DNA of 64,000 nt from Actinoallomurus sp963799975 (GCA_963799975.1 CAWCZF010000005.1:1-64000); one strand, 5' to 3'; shown: positions 26,324-35,407, counted from the stretch's first letter. The notes: generated from the letters alone by a model not told the origin. Numbers and translations: made by a program.

Positions 26324-27595
26324 ATGCGCAGGCGAATCGTGATCCTGACCGTGCTGTCGGCCGTACTGGCGATCAGCCTGTTCGGCATCCCGCTGGCCGC
26401 GGGGGTCGCGCACTACTACATGGCCGACGAGCGGAGCGAGCTGAGCCGCTTCGCCACGGAGGCGACCGTGACCGTCTCCGCGGGACAGCTGGCCGGCCAT
26501 GACCCCGCCGAGCTCCCGGCCACCGAACGCGGCGTCCAGCTGGGCGTCTATGACCATGCCGGACGGCGGATCGGCGGCCGTGGCCCCGCACGCGCCGACG
26601 CCGCCGTACGCGGGGCGCTGCGCGGAGCCCCGGTCAGCGGGCACTACCGCGGCGACCTGGTCGTCACGGTGCCGGTCGCGCACAACGAGCACGTCACCGG
26701 CGCGATCCGCGCCGCCGCGGGCAAGGAATTCGTCTACCGGCGCGTGGCGCGAACCTGGCTCCTGATGCTGCTCGTCGCCTGCGCCGCCGTCATGATCACT
26801 GCCCTGCTGGCACGACGGCAGGCGCGGCGCCTGGCGGTGCCGCTGGAGGAGATGTCGGCCATGGCCGGGCGGCTGGGGGACGGCGACTTCAGCGTGCGCG
26901 CCCGGCCGAGCGGTATTCCGGAGATCGACTCGACCGGCGCGAGCCTGTCGACCACGGCCGAGCGGCTGGGCACCCTCCTGTCGCGGGAACGCGCGTTCTC
27001 CGCGGACGCGTCGCACCAGTTGCGCACGCCGCTGACCGGCCTGCGGCTGAGGCTGGAGAGCATGCTGGACGGCGGCTCGCGCGATGAGGAGATCACCCAG
27101 GCCATGGCCGAGGCGGACCGGCTGCGGCGTACCATCGATGACCTGCTGACTCTGGCACGTGACACGCCGCGCCACGTGGAGCCGCTGGACCTCGACGGCC
27201 TGCTGGAGGAGGTACGGCAGACCTGGCACGCCGACCTGGCCCGGCAGGGCCGTCCGCTGCGGATCCACACCGCCACGGACCTGCCCACGACCCACGCGTC
27301 CACGGCGGCCGCCCGGCAGATCCTTCACGTGCTACTGGACAACGCCGGCCGCCACGGCAGCGGCACGGTCACGGTGAACGTACGTGACGCGGGCGACGCA
27401 CTCGCCATCGACGTGACGGACCAGGGCCCGGGCATCGGCCGCCCGGGAGACGACCTGTTCCGCCGCCGCGCGACGGAGGGAGGCCACGGCATCGGCCTGG
27501 CCATGGCGCGCGGCCTCGCCGAGGCGGAGGGCGGCCGCCTGCGCCTGGCCCGCCCCGCACCCCCGACGTTCACCCTGCTCCTGCCCGGCGCCTGA
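26324..27595 (+). CDS. Sensor histidine kinase, probable partner of the 20791 regulator
   Basis: The 423-residue kinase has TM1 (IVILTVLSAVLAISLFGIPL), a sensor region of about 110 residues, and TM2 (TWLLMLLVACAAVMITALLA). HAMP, the phospho-acceptor in SADASHQLRTPLTGLRLRL (about residue 230) and an HATPase domain with VTDQGPGIG and GGHGIGLAMARGLA follow. GGAGGGAGG precedes the ATG. The DASHQLRTPLTGLR H-box is typical of actinomycete kinases next to OmpR regulators. None adjoins it here; the candidate lies at 20791 across the opposing ABC operon, whose promoter region it shares. Confidence 0.93.
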   Translation: MRRRIVILTVLSAVLAISLFGIPLAAGVAHYYMADERSELSRFATEATVTVSAGQLAGHDPAELPATERGVQLGVYDHAGRRIGGRGPARADAAVRGALRGAPVSGHYRGDLVVTVPVAHNEHVTGAIRAAAGKEFVYRRVARTWLLMLLVACAAVMITALLARRQARRLAVPLEEMSAMAGRLGDGDFSVRARPSGIPEIDSTGASLSTTAERLGTLLSRERAFSADASHQLRTPLTGLRLRLESMLDGGSRDEEITQAMAEADRLRRTIDDLLTLARDTPRHVEPLDLDGLLEEVRQTWHADLARQGRPLRIHTATDLPTTHASTAAARQILHVLLDNAGRHGSGTVTVNVRDAGDALAIDVTDQGPGIGRPGDDLFRRRATEGGHGIGLAMARGLAEAEGGRLRLARPAPPTFTLLLPGA

Positions 27596-27638
27596 CCCTC
27601 CCGTGCGCCCGCCCTCCCGCCGGGTCGGTGGACCGGGG

Positions 27639-28325
27639 TCACGGCCGGCCTGAGGTCTCACGAGGGTGCGCGGCCTCGGCCTGTTCGCGGCGCCTGCGGC
27701 GGAGGAAGACGGCGATAGCGACGAGAGCGGCCACCGCGACGATCCCGGCGATCACGTACGTCGGGCCGTGGAAGCCGTCCGCGATGCTCTGCCAGTTGCG
27801 GCCGACCGCGTACCCGGCGATGCCGAGGGCCGCCGTCCACGGGATGCAGCCCGCGAGGGTGTAGACGCCGAAGCGCACCGGCGGCATGTTCGCGAACCCG
27901 GCCGGCAGTGAGATGAACGTACGGACCACCGGGAGCATGCGGCCGAAGAACACGGCCGCGGCTCCGTACCGCTCGAACCAGCGTGTGGCCCGGTCGACGT
28001 CCTCGTCCCGCAGCCAGACGTAGCGGCCCCACCGGCGCAGCGTCGCCTGGCCGGCGTACCGGCCCGCGAACCAGGCGACGTAGCTGCCCGCCACGTTGCC
28101 CAGCGTGCCGGCGACGATGATCAAGGTGAGGTTGGGATGGCCGCCCTGCATGGCCCCCGAGGCGAGAGCGCCGCCGAACAACATGATCAGCTCGGACGGC
28201 ACCGGTATGCACGCGGACTCGGCGGCCATCAGGACGAATACGGCCAGATAGCCGTAGGTGGCGATGAAGTGTTGCACGGCCTTGATCTCCTGAATTGGGC
28301 CCGTGTGGGCGATTTGCCTGCTCAT
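27639..28325 (-). CDS. DedA family membrane protein
   Basis: This 228-residue DedA/SNARE-associated protein opens with the conserved ESACIPVPSELIMLFGG and has FFGRMLPVVRTFISLPAGF with the diagnostic F-x-R-x-x-P-x-x-R motif. It has four to five helices and a basic C-terminal tail (RRRRREQ). DedA proteins are half-transporters connected to lipid-carrier recycling, proton-motive force and envelope stress resistance. GGGAG precedes the ATG. Neighbouring wall-polymer glycosyltransferases on the other strand fit an envelope role. Confidence 0.92.
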   Translation of the reverse strand: MSRQIAHTGPIQEIKAVQHFIATYGYLAVFVLMAAESACIPVPSELIMLFGGALASGAMQGGHPNLTLIIVAGTLGNVAGSYVAWFAGRYAGQATLRRWGRYVWLRDEDVDRATRWFERYGAAAVFFGRMLPVVRTFISLPAGFANMPPVRFGVYTLAGCIPWTAALGIAGYAVGRNWQSIADGFHGPTYVIAGIVAVAALVAIAVFLRRRRREQAEAAHPRETSGRP

Positions 28326-28394
28326 AACTCCCGCGCAATTACTATCGCGCCCGTACTACTCCAATAGTAGATAAGACTCTCTGAACCCAAGGCG

Positions 28395-31253
28395 ATGAGC
28401 GTGAGCCTTTTGCTGTCCGAACCCGACGTCACCGTCGTCGTGATCGTCTATAACGACGCGGGACGGCTGACCCGCGCGGTGCAGTCCGTACTCGCGCAGT
28501 CGCTGGCACGCGTCGAGGTCATCGTGGTCGACGACGCCAGCACGGACGCGACACCCCAGGTGGCCGCCAGGCTGGCCGCCAAGCGGCCGGACCGGGTACG
28601 GGTGATCACGCTGCCCGAGAACTCCGGCGGCTGTGGACGGCCGCGCAACGTCGGGATCGAACAGGCGCGAAGCCGATACGTGATGTTCCTCGACAGCGAC
28701 GACACCCTCGACCCGAACGCCTGCCGCAACCTCGTCACCGCCGGCGAGGAGACCGGCGCCGACCTGGTCTCCGGCCGCTGCGTACGCGTGCTGCCCGAAC
28801 AGGAGCAGAGCTGGTACCCGTACCTGTACCGGGAGTCGCGCGTCCTGGCGAACATCCTGGACGAGCCGGACCTGCTCTATGACACCCTGTCCACCAACAA
28901 GTGCTACCGGCGCGACTTCCTCGAACGCGAGAGCCTGCGGTTCGTCGACCGGCTCCACTACGAGGACCTGCTGTTCAGCGCGCAGGCGTACGTCAGCGCC
29001 CGGCGGATCGCGATCATCCCGCATCGGGTCTACAACTGGATGGTGGTCCCCGGCGGGCAGACCCTGTCGATCACCCATCGCCGTGCCGAGCTCGGCAACT
29101 TCGCCGACCGCCTGGAGATCCACCGGCGGATCGACGCGACGTTTCGCGCGCACGGCGCCGGCGACCTCGCCCGGTTGAAGAACGTCAAGTTCCTCAACCA
29201 CGACCTGCTCCTGTACCTGCGCGAGCTCCGCAGCCGCGATCCGGAGTACCGCCGGGAGTTCCTCGCCCTCGCCGGCTCGTACGTAGGCGCGATCGATCCT
29301 GAGGCATTCGAGGAGTGCAACCCGATGACGGGGATCGCCGGGTTCATGATCCGGGAGGGCGACGTGCAGGCGGCCATGGCGGCGGCCGACCACGCGCCGA
29401 AGAAGAAGAGCGCGCCCGTACTCTCGATCGAGCCGTTCGAACACGACGGCCGGGTCTACTGGTCCGCGGCCGCGCTGGAGACCGAGCTGGGCCGCCGCGT
29501 CCTCGACGTCACCGACCTCGGCATCCACTCCGCCCCGCTGGGCACGCTGCGCCTGGGCGGCCGGCTGTCCGCGATGCTGTACGAGGGCCGTGAGCTGTTC
29601 CTCGCCGGTGACGTCATCAACCCGCTGGGCCGGATCGGCGCCGACCTGGAACTCACCGGCACGCTGGAGATCCGCGACCGCCGCAGGAAGGGCCGCGCGT
29701 TCCGTGTCCCGGTCACGCTGCGGCGCGACGACGGGCGGATCGTCTGGGAGACGAGCTTCGTCCCGGTCCGCAAGATCCGCCCGATCGGGCTCGTCGACCA
29801 GACCTGGGGCCTCTGGCTGCGCGTAAAGGCCGGCGAGGACACCGTCACCGTACGCCTGACCTCCACCGGGACCGCCCACGAAGGTGTCTCGGTGCACGTA
29901 CGGCCGCGGCTGACCAGGCTCGTCGGCGACGAGCTGGAGGCGTACGTGGCCGAGTCCGGCGAGCTCGCGCTGCGTACCGTCGGGCGCCGCCTTCCCGCCC
30001 GGCTCACCCTGCCGCTGCTCCGCGACGCCGCGAGGACCGGGCTGGGCCGTACGTGGTGGCGCCGGCTCCTGCGCCTCGAGAAGGCGGTGCTCGCCCGCCT
30101 CACCAGCCGCGAAACGAAGATCGCCGTGGCCAACCGCCTCCTCATACGGCTGCCGGTCAAGAAGGGCACCGTCGTCTTCGAGAGCCATCTCGGCACCCAG
30201 TACTCCGACAACCCCAAGTACATCCACCGCGAGCTGCGCGCACGCGGCACCGGCCACCAGGCGATCTGGTCCTACGAGAAGAGCACCCGTGGCTTCCCCA
30301 AGGACGCGCGCCTGGTCAGGCGGGGCTCGTGGGCGTACTACCGTGCGCTGGCGCGCGCCGAGTTCTGGGTCGACAACCAGGGTTTTCCCGCCGGGCTGGC
30401 CAAACGCCGGCAGACCACCTACCTCCAGACCTGGCACGGCTCGGCGTTCAAGCGGATGGGCTTCGACGAGCCCTCGGTGAAGCAGAGCACCGAGGCGAAG
30501 CAGCGGCGCATGCGCCAGATGATCGGGCGGTTCGACCACTTCCTCGTCCGCTCCGAGCACGACGTGCGCACGCTGGTCAAGGGCCTGGGCGTGACCGCCG
30601 AGCCCCTGCGGGCCGGCTACCCGCGCAACGACCCGCTTGTGACCGGCGGGGACCCCGAAGAGCTCGCCGACCTGCGCCGGCGCCTGACGCTGGACGGCGA
30701 CGGCCGTACGGTCGTGCTGTACGCCCCGACGTTCCGCACCGACGAGGACGGACGGCCGGCAGCGCGGTTCGAGCTCCCGTTCGACCTCGAACGCTTCGCC
30801 CGCGACCTCGGCGACACCCACATGCTCCTCGTACGTGCGCACTACCTGAGCACGGCCGTCGTGCCGCCGGGCCTGCGCGGCACGGTCATCGACGTGGGCG
30901 ACGTCCACGACGTCACGCCGTTGATGCTGCTCGCCGATGCCCTGGTCACCGACTACTCCTCGGTGATGTTCGACTACGCGCTGCGCGACCGGCCGATCAT
31001 TTTCTACACGCCCGACGCCGAGGAGTACGTCGCCCACCGGCGCGGCGCGTACTTCGACCTCGCCGAGCACGCCCCCGGCCCGGTCGTGGGCGATGAGGAC
31101 GGGCTGTTCGCCGCGCTCGGCGACCTCGATGGCGTACACCGCGACCACGCCGAACGCCGCCGCCTGTTCGTCGAGCGCTTCGGCGAGTACGACACCGGAA
31201 CCGCCGCCAAGGCGATCGTCGAACAGTTCTTCGCCGGAGGCGACCGTGGCTGA
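28395..31253 (+). CDS. Bifunctional GT2 glycosyltransferase / CDP-glycerol glycerophosphotransferase
   Basis: The 952-residue two-domain protein starts with a family 2 glycosyltransferase (VVVIVYNDAGRLTRAVQSVL; DASTDATPQ; DxD-type DSDD at about 105) over the first 250 residues. A linker with beta-rich sequence follows. From about 590 there is a TagF/TagB-like CDP-glycerol:poly(glycerophosphate) transferase: SHLGTQYSDNPKYIHRE, LQTWHGSAFKRMG (about 678) and TDYSSVMFDYALRDRPIIFY (about 852). It would make a glycerol-phosphate-containing wall polymer of teichoic-acid type, adding both sugar and polyol phosphate. It overlaps the next glycosyltransferase by 8 bp. The start is at an ATG preceded by AAGG. 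Confidence 0.9.
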   Translation: MSVSLLLSEPDVTVVVIVYNDAGRLTRAVQSVLAQSLARVEVIVVDDASTDATPQVAARLAAKRPDRVRVITLPENSGGCGRPRNVGIEQARSRYVMFLDSDDTLDPNACRNLVTAGEETGADLVSGRCVRVLPEQEQSWYPYLYRESRVLANILDEPDLLYDTLSTNKCYRRDFLERESLRFVDRLHYEDLLFSAQAYVSARRIAIIPHRVYNWMVVPGGQTLSITHRRAELGNFADRLEIHRRIDATFRAHGAGDLARLKNVKFLNHDLLLYLRELRSRDPEYRREFLALAGSYVGAIDPEAFEECNPMTGIAGFMIREGDVQAAMAAADHAPKKKSAPVLSIEPFEHDGRVYWSAAALETELGRRVLDVTDLGIHSAPLGTLRLGGRLSAMLYEGRELFLAGDVINPLGRIGADLELTGTLEIRDRRRKGRAFRVPVTLRRDDGRIVWETSFVPVRKIRPIGLVDQTWGLWLRVKAGEDTVTVRLTSTGTAHEGVSVHVRPRLTRLVGDELEAYVAESGELALRTVGRRLPARLTLPLLRDAARTGLGRTWWRRLLRLEKAVLARLTSRETKIAVANRLLIRLPVKKGTVVFESHLGTQYSDNPKYIHRELRARGTGHQAIWSYEKSTRGFPKDARLVRRGSWAYYRALARAEFWVDNQGFPAGLAKRRQTTYLQTWHGSAFKRMGFDEPSVKQSTEAKQRRMRQMIGRFDHFLVRSEHDVRTLVKGLGVTAEPLRAGYPRNDPLVTGGDPEELADLRRRLTLDGDGRTVVLYAPTFRTDEDGRPAARFELPFDLERFARDLGDTHMLLVRAHYLSTAVVPPGLRGTVIDVGDVHDVTPLMLLADALVTDYSSVMFDYALRDRPIIFYTPDAEEYVAHRRGAYFDLAEHAPGPVVGDEDGLFAALGDLDGVHRDHAERRRLFVERFGEYDTGTAAKAIVEQFFAGGDRG

Positions 31254-32403
31254 GACCCGTGACATCTTCATCGTCTGCAACAACGTCGAGGAGCTCGGCG
31301 GGTTGCAGCGCTGGGCCCATCACATCGCGCGGCTGTTCGCCGAGCGCGGGCACCGGGTGCACCTGGTCGGCGTCACCCGCGAGGACCAGGCGCACGACTA
31401 CGGCCAGGACCCGCCGTACGCCATCACGGTCCTGCACGAGCGCAGGCCCCCGGGCCGCCGCGGGCACCTGTCCCGGCTCCGCCACCGGGCGGCGGTGCGC
31501 CGCGGGGCAGCCCGGCTGAGCGCGCTGTTCCGTACCGCACGCCCCGGCGGCGTCGTCATCGCGGCGCAGGTCTGGGCGATGGAGTGGGTGGCACGCGCCG
31601 ACACCGCGGGCATGCCGGTGATCGGCATGAGCCACGAGTCGTACGCGGCGACGCGCGGCTCCTCACGCTACGAGCGGGTGAAGCGCCACTTCGCCGGCGC
31701 CGATCTGCTGCTCGCGCTCACCGGCGCCGACGCCGACGCGTGGGCGTTCGACGACATGTCCAACGCCGCGGCCATGCCGAACCCCGTCCACGTCACGCCG
31801 GGCTCGCCCTCTCCTCGTACGGAGCCGGTGGTCGTACGGCTCGGGCGGCTGTCCTTCGAGAAGGGCCAGGACATGCTGCTGGAGGCGTGGGCCGAGGTGG
31901 CCGCGCGGCACCCGTCCTGGCGGCTGCGGCTCTACGGCACCGGCCCGGAGGAGGACGCGCTGCGCCGCCGTGCAACGGAGCTCGGCCTGGACGCCAGCGT
32001 GGAGTTCCCGGGCGCGACCTCCGACCTGGAGGGCGCGCTGACCGGCGCGTCGGTCTTCGCGCTGTCCTCGCGCGAGGAGGGCTTCCCCATGTCGATCATC
32101 GAGGCGATGGCCTACGGGCTGCCCACCGTCGCCTTCGACTGCGCACCGGGCGTACGCGAGCTGCTCACCGACGGGCACGACGGGCTGATCGTGACACCGG
32201 GCAACACCGTGGAGTTCGCCGCCGCGCTCGACCGGCTGATGGACGACGCGCGGCTCCGCGACTCCCTGGGCGAGGCGGCACGCGTGTCCGTCCGCCGCTT
32301 CGCCCCCGACGCCATCCTCGACCGCTGGGAACGGCAGTTCGCCCTCGTGGACCAGGAGCGAGCGGACTCCTCCATCGGCGTGGAGGCGGCCGGCCGTGCG
32401 TAG
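31246..32403 (+). CDS. Family 4 glycosyltransferase
   Basis: The 385-residue GT4 retaining glycosyltransferase has an N-terminal Rossmann half (VEELGGLQRWAHHIARLFAE) and a donor-binding half with RLSFEKGQDMLLEAW and the EGFPMSIIEAMAYGLPTVAF E-x7-E motif. It starts at GTG 31246 with GGAGG 6 nt upstream and overlaps the end of the preceding gene, so the two are coupled. Longer readings use the wrong frame of that gene. A role in glycosylating the same wall polymer is likely; the sugar is unknown. Confidence 0.9.
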   Translation: MAETRDIFIVCNNVEELGGLQRWAHHIARLFAERGHRVHLVGVTREDQAHDYGQDPPYAITVLHERRPPGRRGHLSRLRHRAAVRRGAARLSALFRTARPGGVVIAAQVWAMEWVARADTAGMPVIGMSHESYAATRGSSRYERVKRHFAGADLLLALTGADADAWAFDDMSNAAAMPNPVHVTPGSPSPRTEPVVVRLGRLSFEKGQDMLLEAWAEVAARHPSWRLRLYGTGPEEDALRRRATELGLDASVEFPGATSDLEGALTGASVFALSSREEGFPMSIIEAMAYGLPTVAFDCAPGVRELLTDGHDGLIVTPGNTVEFAAALDRLMDDARLRDSLGEAARVSVRRFAPDAILDRWERQFALVDQERADSSIGVEAAGRA

Positions 32404-32456
32404 ACCGCGGCGAGAGGGAACGATCACCGGCGGTACGGGAGACGCTTTTCTACTAC

Positions 32457-32474
32457 CGCTGTAGTACTACAGCG
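32457..32474. promoter_or_regulatory. 18-bp palindromic operator for the BlaI-like repressor
   Basis: CGCTGTAGTACTACAGCG is a perfect 18-bp palindrome ending 16 bp before the BlaI start. Its core GTAGTACTAC matches the TACTAC/GTAGTA half-site form known for BlaI/MecI-type repressors; a further TACTAC half-site precedes it at 32451-32456. Autoregulation of the downstream pair is the natural inference. Confidence 0.8.
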
Positions 32475-32490
32475 TGAGTACACTCGTACG

Positions 32491-32883
32491 ATGAGCGCTG
32501 AGCCTCCTGCCGATCCCGGCGCCTCCGCCCGGCGTCAGCCCGGCATGCTGGAGGACGAGGTGCTCGCCGTCCTGTGGACGAGCGACCGGCCGATGACTCC
32601 CGCGCAGGTGCAGCTCGCGTTCGAGGACCGGCTCGCCTACACCACGGTGATGTCGACCCTGTCGCGGATGTACCGCAAGGGGCTGGTGTCCCGCGAGTCG
32701 GCCGGCAAGGGCTACGTCTACCGCCCCACCGTCGACGAGGCGTCCCACACCGCGCAGGCGATGGCCGATCTGCTGAGCCGCCGCCGCGACCGCGCCGGCG
32801 TGCTGGCCCGGTTCGTGTCGTCGCTGAAGCCGGAAGAGGAAGAACTCCTGCAACGCCTCCTGCGCGGCGACCCCGACATGTGA
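32491..32883 (+). CDS. BlaI/MecI/CopY family transcriptional repressor
   Basis: The 130-residue winged-helix repressor has LEDEVLAVLWTSDRPMTPAQ, a recognition helix around LAYTTVMSTLSRMYRKGLV and RESAGKGYVYRPTVD with the basic wing. The C-terminal dimerisation helices end in EELLQRLLRGDP. In this family proteolysis or ligand binding removes the repressor from its operator. The palindrome directly upstream and the M56 peptidase 1 bp downstream form the classical repressor/peptidase unit. The target may extend beyond this pair. Confidence 0.93.
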   Translation: MSAEPPADPGASARRQPGMLEDEVLAVLWTSDRPMTPAQVQLAFEDRLAYTTVMSTLSRMYRKGLVSRESAGKGYVYRPTVDEASHTAQAMADLLSRRRDRAGVLARFVSSLKPEEEELLQRLLRGDPDM

Positions 32884-32884
32884 C

Positions 32885-33832
32885 ATGCGCGTCATCGTCT
32901 ACCTGCCGCTGCTGGTATCCGCGCTGCTGGCCGTGGCCGGCCCCTGGTCCGCGCGCCGGATGCCGCCGAAGCTCGCCACCCGGCTGCTGCTCGCGACCGG
33001 GCTGGTGAGCACGTGCGCCTCGCTCGTCGCGCTCGTACTGCTGGCGGCGACCCTGGTCGGGCAGATCCGGGCGGTCGCCGTCGCCGGGGCCTGGTCGGGC
33101 GCGGTCCTGCGGAACTACGACCCGGTCTCTCCCGTCGTCGCCGGACTCGCGGCGGCCGCGCTGATCGCCCTCGGCGTCGCCGCGACGTGGACCGCGGCGC
33201 GGTGGGTGCGCGGTCTGCGCCGTGCCCGGCACGCCTGCCGTGGCCTTGGCGGCCGTCTCGTGGTGCTCGACCGGCCACAGCCGGAGGCGTTCGCGGTCCC
33301 CGCCGGCCGGGGGACGCCCGGCCGGATCGTCGTGTCCGCCGGGTTGCTGCGCCTCCTCGACGGGACCGAACGCCGCGTGCTGCTCGCCCACGAGGCGGCG
33401 CACCTGTGCCACCGGCACCACCGCCACCGCGCCCTCGCCGGCCTCATCGCCGCCGCCAACCCGCTGCTGGTCACCCTGCCCGGCGCCGTCCATCACCTGA
33501 CCGAGCGGTGGGCCGACGAGGAGGCCGCCGCCGAGGTCGCCGACCGCGACGTCGCCGCACGTACGCTCGCCCGCGCGGCCCTGGCCGCCGCCACGACGGA
33601 CCATCGGTCGCCGTTCGACCGGGTCGCCCAATGCTTCCACCGCGACCGAGTCGCCGACCGGGTGCGCGCCCTCCTCGACGGCGCGCCGCCACGACGGCCC
33701 GCCGCGGTTCTCCTGCTCGGCGCCCTGTTGACCGCCAGCCTGCTCAGCGCGTTCGAGGCGAGCCGCGACGCCGCCGAACTCTTCGACCAGGCGAGCGACC
33801 AGGGGACCGGCGGGACGTCGCAGGCTCGCTGA
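32885..33832 (+). CDS. M56 family membrane metallopeptidase (BlaR1-like, no sensor domain)
   Basis: The 315-residue membrane protease has helices near the N-terminus (VIVYLPLLVSALLAVAGP; LLLATGLVSTCASLVALVLL), a gluzincin-type zinc site in LLAHEAAHLCHRHHRHRALA (HExxH, about residue 170) and a conserved ERWADEEAAAEVADRD region. The C-terminal helix is short, and there is no penicillin-binding sensor domain as in BlaR1/MecR1. Such short M56 proteins are thought to cleave the paired BlaI repressor in response to some envelope signal. It lies 1 bp after blaI. Confidence 0.92.
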   Translation: MRVIVYLPLLVSALLAVAGPWSARRMPPKLATRLLLATGLVSTCASLVALVLLAATLVGQIRAVAVAGAWSGAVLRNYDPVSPVVAGLAAAALIALGVAATWTAARWVRGLRRARHACRGLGGRLVVLDRPQPEAFAVPAGRGTPGRIVVSAGLLRLLDGTERRVLLAHEAAHLCHRHHRHRALAGLIAAANPLLVTLPGAVHHLTERWADEEAAAEVADRDVAARTLARAALAAATTDHRSPFDRVAQCFHRDRVADRVRALLDGAPPRRPAAVLLLGALLTASLLSAFEASRDAAELFDQASDQGTGGTSQAR

Positions 33833-33927
33833 GCCTTACGGCGGCCGCCGTTCTCTGACGGTGCGGTCAGCTGTCGATCGCCCCCAGACCGATTTGGGGC
33901 TGACCAGATGATGTCTTCCGGACTGTA

Positions 33928-33956
33928 TTGACAAAAGTTTATTTTACGTAAAGACT
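33928..33956 (+). promoter_or_regulatory. Candidate promoter of the ArsR-type/SRPBCC operon with overlapping palindrome
   Basis: TTGACA at 33928-33933 is a perfect -35 hexamer; a weak AAGACT at 33951-33956 lies 17 bp on. A TTTACGTAAA palindrome (33943-33952) sits in the spacer, a good place for autorepression by the downstream regulator. The region is AT-rich relative to its surroundings. Confidence 0.55.
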
Positions 33957-33966
33957 AATTTTCGCA

Positions 33967-34530
33967 ATGAGAGACGTCATCTACCTCGACCAGATCGAGC
34001 AGGCTGAGGCCCTGCTCAAGCCGCAGCGGATCGAAGTGCTGCGGCAGCTCGCCGAGCCCCGGTCGTGCACCGAGGTGGCGGTCGAGCTCGACCAAGCCCC
34101 ACAGCGGGTCTACTACCACGTGAAGCGCCTGCTCAAGGCCGACCTGGTGCGCCAGGTCGCCGAGCGCCGGGTGCGGGGGATCCACGAGGGGATCTATCAG
34201 GCGGCCGGCCGGTCCTACTGGCTGTCCCCGCGCCTGGTCGGCCGGATCGGGCTGCGCAAGACGAACGACCAGCGCAGCCTGGGTTACCTGCTGGACCTGA
34301 TGGAGGACGTGCAGGCGGACGTCGCCGCGCTCGACCTCACCCGGCCCGACCTGCCCTCGATCGGCGTGTCCGGGGACATCCGAGTCCGCCCCGAGCAGCG
34401 CGCGGCATTCCTCGATGACCTGCAGCGGACGCTGCAGGACCTGTTCACCCGCTACGGCGGTTCCGAAGGCGACGGGTTCCGTCTGGCCGTCGCCTGTTAT
34501 CCGAAGGGAGATCCCGATGATCGAGCCTGA
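33967..34530 (+). CDS. ArsR-type winged-helix transcriptional regulator
   Basis: This 187-residue protein has an N-terminal HTH of the ArsR-like HTH_20/HTH_5 type: LLKPQRIEVLRQLAEPRS, then VAVELDQAPQRVYYHVKRLL and a wing. A longer C-terminal helical region (RSLGYLLDLMEDVQADVAAL) is probably for dimerisation or ligand binding. Its stop overlaps the next start by 14 bp, so it is cotranscribed with an SRPBCC protein, a pairing common among actinomycete regulators whose partner binds or modifies the inducer. The inducer is unknown. Confidence 0.85.
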   Translation: MRDVIYLDQIEQAEALLKPQRIEVLRQLAEPRSCTEVAVELDQAPQRVYYHVKRLLKADLVRQVAERRVRGIHEGIYQAAGRSYWLSPRLVGRIGLRKTNDQRSLGYLLDLMEDVQADVAALDLTRPDLPSIGVSGDIRVRPEQRAAFLDDLQRTLQDLFTRYGGSEGDGFRLAVACYPKGDPDDRA

Positions 34531-35404
34531 CCTGCGCCTGCGCGCGGTCCTTCCGGCCCCGCCCAAGACCGCGTACGAGGCGTTGACCGACCCGGCCGCG
34601 CTGCGTGTCTGGCTGTCTGAGCACGCCGAAGTGGAGTTGCCCGGCAAATATGAGTTCTGGGGCCGCTACACGCCGGACGGCGACGCGCCGCACCAGCGCG
34701 TACTGCACGTGGACGAGCGCACCCTCCGGCTCGCCTGGACCGTCGACGGAGTCGAGACCACGGTGCAGTTCGAGCTGGCCGAGGACGAGGACGGCACGCT
34801 GGTCACGCTGAGCCAGACCGACCTGCCGAGCTTCGAGGACATCCTGGCCGACAAGGCCGGTGCCCGTGGAGCGCTCCAGACGTTCTGGACCCTGGCGATC
34901 TCGAACCTCGCGGACTACCTGTCCGATCGTGAGCCGACCCCGAAGTGCGACTTCACGTCGGCCGAGTTGCGGGCTTCGGTCGTGATCGACGCGACGCCGG
35001 ACGCGGTGTTCGACTCGATGACCCAGTCGGAGCACTTCGGCCAGTGGATCGGCGCCAAGGTCGACATCGAGCCCTACCTGGGCGGCCGCTTCGCGATCGG
35101 CGGCTTCGAGCTGGACCCCGGGGGCGCCAAGTTCGTCGAGTTCGAGCCGGGCCGCAAGGCGACGCTGGAGTTCGCGGACGGCCTCACCGCGAGCTGGGAG
35201 CTCGAGGGGTCAGGCGGCAAGACCCGGCTCACCTCGGTACAGAGCGGCTTCGACCCCACCAACCCGCCGTACCCGGGTTGGGCCGGCTGGCTGTCCGGGG
35301 TCGCCGAGCTGCGGCGTTACCACGAGCTGCCCCGCTGGCGCTCGATCTGGCGCCAGATCGAGGCCGCCGGCGTACCCGACGAGATGTTCAGCAACGATCG
35401 ATGA
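34517..35404 (+). CDS. Tandem SRPBCC (AHSA1-like) domain protein
   Basis: The 295-residue protein contains two AHSA1/START-like domains: residues 1-140 (LRLRAVLPAPPKTAYEALTD) and 150-285 (LRASVVIDATPDAVFDSMTQ, then WELEGSGGKTRLTSVQSGFD). GAAGGGAG precedes ATG 34517, so the longer in-frame reading is not needed. It is coupled to the ArsR-type gene and ends in a strong terminator. AHSA1-type domains bind hydrophobic ligands or act as Hsp90 co-chaperone-like modules; the specific role is unknown. Confidence 0.85.
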   Translation: MIEPDLRLRAVLPAPPKTAYEALTDPAALRVWLSEHAEVELPGKYEFWGRYTPDGDAPHQRVLHVDERTLRLAWTVDGVETTVQFELAEDEDGTLVTLSQTDLPSFEDILADKAGARGALQTFWTLAISNLADYLSDREPTPKCDFTSAELRASVVIDATPDAVFDSMTQSEHFGQWIGAKVDIEPYLGGRFAIGGFELDPGGAKFVEFEPGRKATLEFADGLTASWELEGSGGKTRLTSVQSGFDPTNPPYPGWAGWLSGVAELRRYHELPRWRSIWRQIEAAGVPDEMFSNDR

Positions 35405-35407
35405 GAG

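Noticed and set aside
28356..31283. A 975-residue ORF opposite the GT2/TagF-like gene
   Set aside because: Same antisense shadow effect; the other strand carries clear catalytic motifs and coupled neighbours.
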